A stretch of DNA of 64,000 nt, taken from positions 21,448,166-21,512,165 of the forward strand of contig NC_052357.1 of assembly GCF_009727055.1 (NCBI RefSeq), in the 5' to 3' direction. The notes below the pieces were generated by a model. The model was not told the DNA's origin, ran no database searches, and was given only the letters and a program-made list of their open reading frames with translations. Shown here piece after piece: positions 35,812 to 47,079 of the stretch (position 1 is its first letter; every line of letters begins with the position of its first letter). The stretch comes from Benincasa hispida (taxonomy: Eukaryota; Streptophyta; Magnoliopsida; Cucurbitales; Cucurbitaceae). The position numbers and the translations under genes were made by a program.

Positions 35812-37051
35812 GTGGAAGACCAGATGAGAGATCATAAACCACGGAGCAAATTAGTATTAAATAAAGTTACTGAAGAATCAACAAGGGTTGTTGATGCGAC
35901 TGGTTCTTCATTGAGAGTTAATGAAGAAGCCAACACTTCAGATCAGTCTCGTCCATCTCAATCATTGAGAATGCTTCGACTCACTGGGAAGGTTATATCA
36001 CAACCTGACCTTTACTTGGGTTTAACTAAAACTTAGTTTGTCATAACAAATGATGGCATTGAGGATCCATTGTCCTATAAACAAGCAATGAATGACGTAG
36101 ACAAGAACCAATGGGTTAAAGCCATGGACCTTGAAATGGAGTCTATTAACTTCATTTCGGTATGTGAACTTGTCGATCTACCTGTAGGGGTTAAACCCAT
36201 AGGTGTAAATGGATCTATAAAAGAAAGAGATATGTAGCTAGAAAGGTATAGACCTTCAAAGCTAGACTTGTAGTAAAGGGTTAAACCCAGAGGGAAGGGG
36301 TTGACAATAAGAAAACTTTTTCACCTATTGTTATGCTTATATTGATAAGAATTCTCTTATCCATAGCCACATATTATGACTATGAGATATGGCAAATGGA
36401 TGTGAATACTTCCTTTCTGAATGGTAAACTTCAAGAGAACATATTTATGTCTCAGCCTTAGGGGTTTATAGCCCAAGGTCAGGAGAAAAAAGTTTACCAA
36501 CAGAGTCAATCCATTTATGGGTTGAAGCAAGCATCCAGATCTTGGAGCATTAGATTTGATACTGCGATCAAATCTTTTGGTTTTAATCCAAACATCGATG
36601 AACCTTGTGTCTACAAGAAAATCATCAACGGTAAAGTAGCTTTCTTTGTATTTTATGTGGGCGATATCTTACTCATTGTAAGTGATATAGGGTACCTTAC
36701 TTATATTAAAAATGGTTGACATCCTAATTTCAAATGAAATATTTGGGAGAGGCGCATTATGTACTTGGGATCCAAATTATTAGAGATCGCAAGAACAAAT
36801 GCCTGGCTCTGTCTCAAACAAATTATATCGGCAAAATGTTGATTCGATATTCGATACAGAACTCTAAAAAGGGTTTATTAACTTTTAGACATGGAGTTCA
36901 CTTGTCTAAGGAACAGTGTTTTAAGAAACCTCAAGAAGTTGAGGATATGAGACGTATTCCCTATGCCTCAACTTTGGGCAACTTAATGTATGCTATGCTC
37001 TACACTAGACCAGACATTTGTTATGCAGTGGAAATAGTCAGTAGATACTAG
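35812..37051 (+). pseudogene. Copia-C reverse transcriptase (broken, YVGD)
   Basis: The integrase-RT linker is at 35812-36036. RT pieces follow: stop-rich 36100-36520, then 36522-36719 (KQASRSWSIRFD) and 36734-37051 (YLGEAHYVLGIQII, RPDICYAVEIVSRY). The catalytic motif reads YVGD instead of YVDD (near 36650), removing one of the two essential aspartates. Even a frame-corrected copy would therefore be dead. Confidence 0.88.
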
Positions 37052-37060
37052 TCCAATCTA

Positions 37061-37367
37061 GGGTTAGACCGCTAGACTACAGTTAAGAATATCCTCAAGT
37101 ATCTTAGGAGAACGAAGAACTACAAGCTTGTGTATAGGTCTAAGGATTTGATCCTTACCAGATACATCGACTCTGATTTCCAAACTGACAAGAATTCTAG
37201 GAAATTCACGTTAGAATCATGTGAACCCTAAATGGGGGAGCTGTAGTATGGCGTAGCATCAAGCAAGGATGCATTGAAGACTCCAATATGGAGGCCGAAT
37301 ATTTTTGTGAATTAGCAAAGGAAGCAGTTTGGCTCAGGAAGTTCTTAAGTGATTTGGAAGTGGTTTT
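37061..37367 (+). pseudogene. Copia-C RNase H, first part
   Basis: Broken reading of the RT-RNase H connection, and the RNase H start GCIEDSNMEAEYFCELAKEA (shifted frames). It is cut at 37367 by solo LTR B2. The domain resumes at 39277. Confidence 0.75.
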
Positions 37368-39271
37368 TGTTGGGATTGGTGTCCTAATTCTCCAGGAGTC
37401 TCATTGTTTGTAATGATACACATTGTTTGATGAATAAAATAAATGTTATTTCATTATGCCATTTACTCATATCCAATAAACAAAGCTCCATGGTTATCTT
37501 ATGTGAACTTAAGCATGTATATGCGATATACAAGTAGATCATGCCTTAAGTGATAAACTAAATAGGTCTGTAGTATAAGAATTAAGGTTGGATACCTGAT
37601 CCTGGTGACACTACGGATACGACCCGCTTTGTAGAGGTTTGCAAGTATTGTAAATTACTACAGATGGTAGATCTTAACAATTCAATGAGAGACGTGCGAG
37701 TGGGGGTGTCATATACAAAGAGTTTGTATAAGACCGGACCACGAGATGACTAGACTCTTTATATAACGCCGTTGATACTAGAGACTTACATCTCACCTAA
37801 ATGACCATAGGTGACACGACTTCAATCCTGAGCGTTTTGGGAACTTTTGCCTTTTAGGGCGTCCTTTGATTAGTATGAGTGAGAGTGACCAGATTGCCAA
37901 CTCAACATGCCTACCTTTTTGGGAACTTTTCTGATTTGAGAACTGGGAACTCAATCCACAAGAGAGGATCCCAAAAAGGTAGGCATGTTGATCCCAAAAC
38001 GCTCAACTCAACATGCCTACCGTAGTGGATCCCGTGACTAAAGTGTTTAGTCAGTTATTCACGTACCGTTGGAGCTTCGAGCTATAGGTCCATAAGTTCC
38101 CCTTGGTAGCTCAATGGATTCATTTGAGGATTAGTTCTTGGTGTTGATTTGAAATGTTCAAATTGACAAGAGGTGATTCAATTATATATGATATGATCGG
38201 TATGGTGTATGAGATACAACTAGGGGAGGATTAATGTAAATGAGATTTACATTAAGTGTCATGGAATAGTAAAAGAGCTATGGTTTATATGTTTCATGAG
38301 ATGAAATATTAAAACTATAGGTTATAAATATAGTATGATAAGTTGGTTATTATTTATATTTATAATAATATTAATTATTGGATAATTAATTCTTTTTCTC
38401 TAATAACCAATTGAGTGGGAGGTTATTGGTGATTTCATGATAATCGTGAGATAAAAAAAATTGTTTTTCTAATTTTAGTAAGTTTTGTAAGCTTGAGCTT
38501 TTTCTCTCTCAGAAAATAATTTCAAAGAAATTTTCAAGTAAATAAGATTTACTAAGCGACAATTTGGAGCGAGCTAAACGATCGTGTAGTGTTTGTAGGC
38601 GACAGGCACACAGCTAAGCGATGAGCTAAACGATCGCTTAGCATTTGCTAAATGATCACTTAGCTTTTTCTAAACGATTGGGCATCGACCTATATGATAG
38701 GTTTAGCCTTCTCCCACTTTCTCAATCGTTTGCACGATTGTTGTTTCCTCTGTCTTCTGCCTCAAACTAAGTCCAGACAGAGCCCACCCTCTGGATTCTC
38801 ACACCGAGAATACCAAGGTAGCCTTCTTGGTGGTTTCATACTCAACTCGACGCCGTCGAGGTTCTGTTGAGGTTGTTCGTGTTGTTGGGGTGTTTGTGAT
38901 CGAGGCGATCGCTGAGTTCGAGTGCACGGTGTTCGTGTAGTGTAACGGCCGTGTTGGATGAGCGTTCGAGGTTGCTGTGTTCGAGCATTCGTGATCAAAG
39001 ATCTTGGCGATGAGTCTACAAATGTGTGTAGCATTTCTTCTTGATCATTTGTATTATCATGCTGTAATTTCTATAATTAATGCATAACCTGTCTCTTATA
39101 CACATCTAGATGTGTATAAGAGACAGCAATTGTACTATCATGCTGTAATTTCTATAATTAATGCATAACCGTATGTTTCTGTTTTTTTACTGTAATTGTA
39201 AAGTTCATATATAATTGTAATTTGGAATGATCTCCGCCACTCATGGAAATCCTCGTGCACGATTTTCTTCA
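37368..39271 (+). mobile_element. Solo LTR B2 (Copia-B family) inside Copia-C RNase H
   Basis: It starts TGTTGGGATTGGTGTCC and ends GATTTTCTTCA, like the Copia-B LTR. Target duplication gtttt (37363-37367) / gtttc (39272-39276). It is 1904 bases long. The part at 37903-38021 is scrambled with an inverted repeat, and 39049-39170 carries a sequencing-adapter junction with duplicated flank (see findings). About 250 bases of the normal LTR are missing at the scrambled site. Confidence 0.88.
39089..39126. other. Tn5/Nextera mate-pair junction sequence (assembly artefact)
   Basis: CTGTCTCTTATACACATCT followed immediately by its exact reverse complement. These are two Tn5 mosaic ends back to back, as produced in Nextera mate-pair circularisation. 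The same genomic words (tatcatgctgtaatttctataattaatgcataac) flank both sides. This is library-derived, not plant DNA. Confidence 0.95.
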
Positions 39272-39276
39272 GTTTC

Positions 39277-39920
39277 AAACATGGACTTGCTTATCACCTT
39301 ATAATGTGACAATAGTAGGGCAGTAGCCAACTCTAAAGAGTTTCGCAGCCACAAACGACGAAAACATATTGAGAGGAAGTATCACCTGATATGAGAGATT
39401 GTGCAACGAGGAGATATAATCATCACAAAGATAACTTCAGAGCACAACATTTCTAATCCATTTATGAAGGCTCTCTCGACTAAAGTGTTCGAGAGTCATC
39501 TAGGTCTCAAATAACTAGAGATATGTAAAAAATAGGTCCTATTACGCCTATTTCTAATCCTAAATGGAATGTTAGAAAGTCCACTGGTTGGAAAAATAAA
39601 TAGCTCGAGCTTATTTAGTGCTCGAGAGTAGCCAAGTGTTTTGTTGCTACCACGGACTTTATGCAATGAATCAGATCATATAGATATCCCTTCAACACAA
39701 CATAGCTCATTGAAAGGACCTTGAAGACCCACCAAAGCATGAAAGCCAGAATCTTTCAGAAAATGGATTCCTATTCAAAGAGTGCATAACTACATGGATA
39801 AACTCACATTAACCCGTCAATTTTGGATCCAATTCGGAACTTTCTTGAGAGGTATCGAGAAGGAATTGGAATTTAATAATATCAATTCATCAGATACAGA
39901 AGAAAAGGCTAGGTCTACGA
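39277..39920 (+). pseudogene. Copia-C RNase H, second part, and pol tail
   Basis: After LTR B2 the frame resumes with words matching LYCDN.GAVANS, HIERKYHLI and VQRGDIIITKI, then the tail VFESHLGL. The end of pol is split by a roughly 400-base insert: 'ctaggtct' occurs at 39500 and again at 39909, where 'acgagacatg' continues the pol tail seen in Copia-B ('ctgggtctacgggacatg'). Confidence 0.8.
39508..39908. other. Probable plastid DNA insert (NUPT) in Copia-C
   Basis: The segment around 39690-39905 ('acccaccaaagcatgaaagc', 'ggattcctattcaaagagtg', 'ctcacattaacccgtcaatt') looks like sequence I remember from the plastid inverted repeat, near ycf2/ycf15, with scattered substitutions. It is bounded by an eight-base direct repeat, ctaggtct. 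The plastid identity rests on memory only. Confidence 0.5.
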
Positions 39921-40477
39921 GACATGTACATTGTATAATCTAGGGCAAGTGGGAGATGTGTAATGGGTATAAGGATGCCCTAGTTTATTGTATTTACTTA
40001 CCATCCCCATTCGTTTGGATTGTGATATTATGTACATCCCACTAACTAGTGTTTTAGTTTAAGTGGAAGTTTGTTGGGTTTTATACCCTAAAACACGTAG
40101 ATAGTAAATGTAAATAATTGTCTGTCATCAATAAAGAGTTATCGATGTTATTTTAATAAATATTATTGATTTTTTTGTATTCTATTTTACCATAATAACC
40201 CTAAATCTAAAAAACTAACACCCTAGGCTGTTTTATGAGCCTTGAACTGTATGTGGAGACATACATGTATCAGTGTTCAAGATACAACCTAAAGGGTCTA
40301 TGGTATAGGGATAAAGTTGAGTACCTTATCTTGGTGATACTATGGATATGATCCACTTTATATTTGGTACAAATGCAATGATCCAACGTGTTCGTGTAGG
40401 TGACATGCGAGTGGAGGTATTCTATGCAATGAGTTCGCATAGACTGGACCGCGAAATAGTAACCACTAGATGTAACA

Positions 40478-42107
40478 TAGTTCGGATTGAGAATCGATGT
40501 CGTTAATTCGACTCCAAACTGAAACAAAAGAAAATTTATAATACCGAACTACTCCTATTACTACAAAGACGTAGTAACAGTGGTAAGTCCGAGTTGATCC
40601 ACAGAGAAGCACGATTGGTTTCGTTAAGTTAATTTTCTAACCAAAGCGATAAATGGAGGGTTATGATGTGGAAGAGATAAATGCGTGAAATTGAAATAAA
40701 AGGATAAATATAATCTAGAATAGGAGTCTATCTAATTTATAGAGAAAGAGAGAGTTCTGATGCAGTTTCTTTCATTTGGCATCAATTAATTACACCGAAT
40801 CTATCAACCCTTCAACCTATTAGAAATTCTAATAGGCCAATTAGCCAATTTTTATAAAAATCTAAATTAGCCCTAATTTAGTTTATAACTTTTCCTTTTC
40901 AACGACATACGAGTTAAAACTAAAAAGCATTAAGAAAGGGTGCCAAACAACCACATTTGATAACATGATTTATTTGGGAAGGATTATACTAAGGCATACA
41001 TGAATTTGACTAGAAAAAGTCTAAACCCTAGACATGCGATCCTAATGCGTGCAACTTAATCAATCAATTATTCACAAGCTAGAATGATTTTGCATACAAG
41101 AATTTCAACGAATTAATTTTTCAGAAAAATTCATCAAAATTCTATTAATATTAAAACAAATCCATCCGAGGAATTCACAAGAGTACAATTAAATTAATTA
41201 GAAAACCTTCAAGAAATTAACATAAGGCTCTTGCTCAAAGAAATTAGATAAAGGTTACCTCTCAATTCATCGACAAATAAAGTACGAACCTCCAATCCAT
41301 TGATTACAACTCAAAATAAAAAGCAAAACTAACCTAAAGATACTGAAAATTGAAGGAAGAAAAAAAGAAGAATGAAGATTAACTTCGGCCTCCATCGATT
41401 TGGCATCCAAAATTCGACATGATTTGACCTAGGGCCAAGGAGATATATTTATAGGATTCATCGCAGCGTTGCAACGCTTGGAATGGTGTTGCAATGTTGG
41501 GTTGTGTGTGCGCTCAGCTCCATGTCCGTCATTCTTCGCAACGTTGCAACGCTCTAAGGAAGCGTTGCAACGCTGATGCTTCTGCCTTCAAGAGTTAGAG
41601 TGAAGCGTCAGGATGTGTTGAGANCATTCTTCGCAACGTTGCAACGCTCTAAGGAAGCGTTGCAACGCTGATGCTTCTGCCTTCAAGAGTTAGAGTGAAG
41701 CGTCAGGATGTGTTGAGACGCTGGTGTTGATTCAGCTCGAAGTGTCATGACGCTTGGAATAGCATTGCAATGCTCCCAGATACTCACTACTCTATCCTCG
41801 ACAACTCGATCTTTGATCATTCAGTAGCAGTTTCTTGATTATTCGGCAGCCTCTTACTCGATGGTACTCGATGGTGCTCAATGGCTACCTCAAACTCGGT
41901 GGAACTTGATGGTAGTTTGGTCTTTTCAACTCCTTTGCAGCCCGGATGTTCAAATTAACTCCAAATTGCTTCAAATTAATCCCGTTCTTCACCAAATGAT
42001 TAATTCTACCTCTTGGTCACTCGATATCTACAAAATAGGGAAATAAACACATAAAGTCCACTAACGTTGAATTTAGATAGGAATATTAGCTCTTTTTTAG
42101 AGCTAAG
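40478..42107 (-). mobile_element. Solo LTR D3 (Athila-like, minus strand)
   Basis: Read on the minus strand it starts CTTAGCTCTAAAAAAGAGCT, matching the hairpin start of LTR D2, with its other end at 40478. Flanks taaca (40473-40477) / aaaca (42108-42112); the uninterrupted site reads 'gatgtaacaccgttgattag' in the 5' LTR. It contains palindromes GCGTTGCAACGC and a 95-bp duplication with an N. Confidence 0.82.
41530..41718. repeat. 95-bp tandem duplication with an ambiguous base
   Basis: The segment 41530-41623 is repeated from 41625 with no difference seen. The single N of the window, at 41624, sits exactly at the junction. This looks like a join or gap-fill artefact rather than biology. Confidence 0.85.
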
Positions 42108-43524
42108 AAACACCATTGACTAGTTAAGTTTCTATTTCAATAGGATGGCCTAGGCAACTTATTCCTAATCCTGGTTATATTATGAACTCTTGTCCAAGGT
42201 TGTCTTTTGATTTGTATGGGTAAAAGTGGCAAGTTTTCCGACTTAATAAGCCTACCATTTTGGGGACAAGACCAAATGAGGAGTTGGTAACATAATAATA
42301 CAAGATGGAATTCACTCATTCCTAACTTTAGGGTAAATAGATGAGTGTTCCTTTAAGTGACGTCTTCGGAACTTGAACAAATGGCCTTATCCTCTCACTG
42401 GCCTGAGAGGGGTTTTTGTTTAATGGTTAGACCATAAACATGTTGTTCATTAGAGGACACTGGTACTTAAGGATACAAAGGTAACCCAAGTGTGAAACAA
42501 TAATTTGACCCAGTTGGTGTTACGAACACTCGTGAAGAACTAACTTGTTGTTATTGGTATATTTCTGTGGACACAAAAATATATCTACAGTGAGAAGAAT
42601 GCAGTAGTGGGTATTTAGTGGAGTGTACCCACAGTTAACGAATATTGATTAATTTGGTTAATGAGTCTAGCTAATTAATCTTATATCATTGGAATTTATA
42701 ATTTGTAGGTCCACTAAGTCCCTTTGTTAGCTCACTAAAGGATATTATTGAGGAGTGATTTGAATTGTTCAAATTAATTAAGGAAATTGTATATTAATGT
42801 GATTAATATATAATTAACTACAAATGTGATCTATAATTCAAATTATTTTAGAGAGAAATATTTAAATGAGATTCAAAATTTAATTCATGTGAATTAGATT
42901 CATGAAGATTTTATTAATTATAATGCTAGAGAGGAGGAAGCATATAAACATGTGATGTTTATATATATTAATTAATTAACTAAATTAGATTTAATACGTA
43001 ATTATTTAATTAGTGTGTCAATTAATTAAAAATAAGGGGTTATTTAATTAATTGGCATCAAGGGTGAAAAAGGAAATACTAACCATTCTCCATATAAATT
43101 CATCCTATTAGCCCATTTAGGGCAAGCATTGATTTTATGCGAAAACATAACCTAGCCTCCAAAATAATTCCTCGCAACACTCTCTCTACAATCTCCTACC
43201 TCTTCCTTTTCTAAGTGTTGGAGACAACTTATCCAACTCTTAGAATCCTAGAGAATCTAGAGAATAACAAGGTTATTCTTGTAGTGTTATTGATGATTAT
43301 TGAGAAGACGTTCTTATGAAGAACAAGAGGAATTTCGAGGAGTTTAGGAATCTATGAAGGTAAGAATGGTTCGTCCCTTTGTCTCTCCTTTATAATGCAT
43401 GCTTATTATGTTGTTTTTCCTCTTCTACTATGTTTTAGTATGCTGTCTTTTATTTCTTTAAAATGGAAAAATTGAATGCAAGGCATCGTCACGCTTCTGC
43501 TCAGGATTCGATCCCTACAATACT

Positions 43525-44700
43525 ATACCTCTTTCAATGTTAAACTACTAATTATACTCATAAACTCTAGTTATCTCAACCAATGCATAATTTTATAACA
43601 ATAGTTTAGCATACTAGCTAGTCACTTCACTACCATATCACCATAAGAGTACAATAGATTTAAGCATTAAGAATATATACAATTCAAGAATATTGATATT
43701 CAATCAAACACACTTCAAATCTAACAAACTCATCCAACCTAACCCTTATTATAGCCAACAAACATTCTCAACTTATTGAAACTTACTTCATTTATTACAA
43801 ACTCACTCAACTCAAACACACTCACACACATCACAAAAACTCATCAAAATGTCCTAACAAAAAACCTGTCTAACTTATCTATTCTTACTTTGAATCCTAC
43901 TATATTATCGATTATCTATCCCTTAAAGAAATATATCTAACTCACGAAATACCTGCCTTAAAGAAAATTTTCTAACTGACCAAAAATATAACTGCAGGAT
44001 AGAAATACAACCGAAATATAACTATATATGACACCAAAGACATTAAAGGCAATAAGTTTCATAATGATCTTATAATACTAAAGAAATCATCCATACCTAG
44101 TTAGAAGATATTCTCTTGTGTGCTTTTTGTTCTACAATCAAAATAAGTCATGTTAAAAAACTAGACAAAGATGTGAGATAAGATAACTTAGAAGAACTCA
44201 ATCCACTAATCACTATACAAAGTAACGAAACTTTGATGACAGATTGTATGTGAATTGAGTCAAGTACCATTGCTCAGAATAATTAAGACACATACCCAAG
44301 TACACACTCATACCTTATCAATAATATTCGAATGAAAAATGTTCATGGGAAATCAAACATGCTTCACAAAAAGCAGGCATATAAATTATTTTTCTCCCTC
44401 AATATTACATTACAACCCAACATGCAAGACACTCTCTAATTAGTGAGGCCTATCGAAGTGACGACAAAAATACAAGCTAAGTAATATGGTTTTAAGCATG
44501 CAAGGGCTAATGTAGGTAGACAAAGGACTTAAGCGTGCATGAAAAGTAAGAATTTTTTTTTAAAAAAATAGGGCTAAAAATCATGGTTATTCATATCAAA
44601 TATCACGTCATACAAATTAAAATCATGAGGGAGTGCATCATAGAGTAGTCATCATAATGATCCATTGACATGAGCAAACATGCAATTAAGCATAGAAACA
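43525..44700. other. Unassigned AT-rich region right of Copia-C
   Basis: No convincing frame on either strand. The character is like 17291-18327 on the other side of Copia-C, so both could be parts of one older sequence that Copia-C entered. Probably the interior of element H or another transposon. Confidence 0.4.
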
Positions 44701-45298
44701 AAATTGTCACCTGGATACCTCCAGGAAGTGCAAACTTTTAATGTCAGTTGCTCGACGTTGTTTTCCTATCAAGGTACATAAAAATTCTCATATTTCTTAG
44801 AAGCTTTCTTCCTTAGATCCACGAAGTTGCTTAATGAAAATGAGCTTTTGAAGAATTCAAGGACTCTAGAGACCAAAATATTTTTTTATGTTTTTTTGTT
44901 TTTAGAAAATAAAATGTAGGCTTGTTTGACTCTACAGAAAAAAAAAAGACTCGGACTCGTGAAGGGAAGATGAGAAATATTTGAAAATAGAGGAGATGTA
45001 AGAGGGAAGAATAGGATAAGGCTTTGTAGCCTCTAACTCTATCACCTGGGGCTCCTCGAGATGAAGTTCGAGTTCATACTTAATCTCACACACTTGCTCT
45101 TGGTACGACAGGGTATATGCATCTTCTTCATCATCGGTGAATGGATAGAACTCCTAAGCAAACTAAGTCTTAGTAGTATAAACGCTGAGTAGCTCTGGTC
45201 AAATCTCCAATGTCGGAATGGAATTCGCAAGCTGAGGAACTGAGTCGTCTTAACCTTGCAGGGGGCTTGAGTCTCTAAGTGAGACTCAATAGACTTCT
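44700..45298 (-). mobile_element. Interior of Athila-like element H (left part, minus strand)
   Basis: Read on the minus strand, 45297-45000 matches the plus-strand region 47590-47870 of element D: 'attgagtctcactt', 'ttgcgaattc', 'accaagagcaagtgtgtgag'. Around 44700-44770 the minus strand reads 'cgtcgagcaactgacattaaaag', a word typical of the non-coding stretch around pol in Athila-type elements. It is cut at 45298 by element D; the other part of H lies at 51119-52932. Confidence 0.65.
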
Positions 45299-46945
45299 TG
45301 ATAACTCTTAAAAAGACTTAATATTCTATCCTTAACTCTACCAAATTTTTATAATTCTTATGTATAAAATGTCTATTTTGTAGGTAAATTTATCCCGAGA
45401 AGGAAAGAAGTCACTTAGAAGGAAAACGGGCCAAATTGGAGTCAAAATGGAGCTTAGAATCACTTCAATTGAAGAAGTCAACAAAATTACAGAAATGCCA
45501 TTCAGTAGGAGTGTTGTTTACCCTTTCGTTACCCTTGCTTTATGCTCGAGGGTGGAATGTGGAAAGAGCATCATTACGCTCTCGTCAGCGTAATTACACT
45601 GTCCCCTTAGCATAAAAGCAAATTTCAGCCATTTCACGCGGGAGAGTAGATTTTCTCTCAATTTTCTCAGCTTTCTGCACTTTTTCTTTCATTCTTTTCT
45701 TATCTTTGATGCATCCCGATGCAATTCCTTGATCGAATCTTGAAGGAGATGCTACATTAAGGTAAGTTAATCTAGTTTAGTTTAGGTTAGATTCTTAATT
45801 TTTTTTTGGTATGAGGTTGAATCTTCTATAATTTCTCATGTAATTTCTTGATTTTTGTAATAAATTCTTATTGAAATTTATTCTTGAATGTTGAAATAAT
45901 TTCTATGTATTGGATTTTAGAATCTTTGGCCAATTTTCTTTAATTAAATTAATACTAGAATTTAAGCATATCTACGTGCTTAATTTCTTAGGGCATCAAA
46001 ACTAAAAAGTGCAAATGTGTGAATTTAGGCTATTGGGATTAATCTTGTTCACAATTATGCACGATTAGTTTATTCTAGAATAATTGAATTAGTAACCTAG
46101 GCTTTTCGAACTACTAATTCATTCTTAGTCAAGATTACTTCTTCTTAATGCAATTGCACAATTAATATAGATGCCATCAAACCCAATTAGTCATGTCATA
46201 TAGGATTGATTAATTATTTAATCATGAAATTGAGGTTATGCAATTCTAGACTTTTAAGTTGTATAAACTAAGTGAATAGCTAGCAAGAATCCTGATTATG
46301 TTAAATGCTTATGAGTACCAAGAAAAATTAAAGGGAAACCTAACTAGGCTAGATCATTTTAAAAATCAAGTTTCTATCTTTACGTTTATGTATTTACATT
46401 ATCGTCTTTACATTCTTGCACCATTTTGTCACCTAGGCTTTTCGAACTACTAATTCATTCTTAGTCAAGATTACTTCTTCTTAATGCAATTGCACAATTA
46501 ATATAGATGCCATCAAACCCAATTAGTCATGTCATATAGGATTGATTAATTATTTAATCATGAAATTGAGGTTATGCAATTCTAGACTTTTAAGTTGTAT
46601 AAACTAAGTGAATAGCTAGCAAGAATCCTGATTATGTTAAATGCTTATGAGTACCAAGAAAAATTAAAAGGAAACCTAACTAGGCTAGATCATTTTAAAA
46701 ATCAAGTTTCTATCTTTACGTTTATGTATTTACATTATCGTCTTTACATTCTTGCACCATTTTGTCAATTTTCACAACAAACCCCCCAGTCACAATGGAG
46801 TTCCTTAATTTTTTTAAGGCTAGTCGATGGTTCTCTGCTGACAATCTCTTTCTTGCCATCTATACTATGTGTTAGTGTAGGATTGGAGTTTTAAATTTAT
46901 TTTGTCCTTGGAAGTCTGATAACGACACATATTTCCAAGTCATCA
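45299..46945 (+). repeat. 5' LTR of element D
   Basis: It starts TGATAACTCTTAAAAAGAC and ends CCAAGTCATCA before the primer site. Same family as D2 and D3 at the 5' end ('ctctacca...ataattcttatg...aaatgtctattttgtaggtaaattta'). It contains a 336-bp tandem duplication (46095-46766). Confidence 0.8.
46095..46766. repeat. 336-bp tandem duplication in LTR D
   Basis: 46095-46430 is repeated at 46431-46766 with a single difference seen (aaaggg / aaaagg near 46333/46669). The identity is far higher than that between any other repeat copies in the window, so it is either very recent or an assembly duplication. Confidence 0.93.
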
Positions 46946-46948
46946 AAT

Positions 46949-46965
46949 CGGTGTCGTTGTCGGGG
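46949..46965 (+). promoter_or_regulatory. Primer-binding site of element D (Athila type)
   Basis: CGGTGTCGTTGTCGGGG, three bases after the LTR end. It resembles the TGGCGCCGTTGCCGGGG sites of Athila/Tat-type gypsy elements with C-to-T-like changes. Confidence 0.75.
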
Positions 46966-47079
46966 TACCAAGGCAACTAGCTTTAGACAATTTTTTATTT
47001 CTATTAAAAAATAATAAAAAAAACCTTAAAAAGATTTTTCTTTATCTTTGAATCTACTTGTTTTTATCTGGCAAATGAT

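Larger units (their letters stand above)
18333..43519 (+). mobile_element. Copia-C, LTR retrotransposon with four or more nested insertions
   Basis: 5' LTR 18333-18521 plus 29017-30165, primer site, leader, broken gag-pol 33682-39920, 3' LTR from 40072 to 43519. LTRs start TGTTG(A/G)GTTTTATGCCCTA and end GATCCCTACA. Flanks gtacc (18328-18332) and atact (43520-43524) match at three of five bases, the two differences being transitions, so this may be a decayed target duplication. Inserted into it are Copia-B (18522-29011), solo LTR B2 (37368-39271), a plastid-like fragment (39508-39908) and solo LTR D3 (40478-42107). Removing these leaves about 11 kb, of usual size with long LTRs and a long leader. 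Confidence 0.85.
40072..43519 (+). repeat. 3' LTR of Copia-C, split by LTR D3
   Basis: It starts TGTTGGGTTTTATACCC after a purine-rich 'aagtggaagtt'. It runs to 40477, is interrupted by D3 and its duplicated target, and resumes at 42113 to end at 43519 (GATTCGATCCCTACA). It is longer than the deleted 5' LTR and so gives the fuller version of this LTR: about 1.8 kb. Confidence 0.88.

Noticed and set aside
39089..39126. Perfect 38-bp palindrome as a natural hairpin or transposon end
   Set aside because: It is exactly two Tn5 mosaic ends as used in Nextera mate-pair libraries, so it is technical.
44520..44700. Possible gene between Copia-C and element H
   Set aside because: No frame longer than noise and no splice-linked exons with coding composition could be found.
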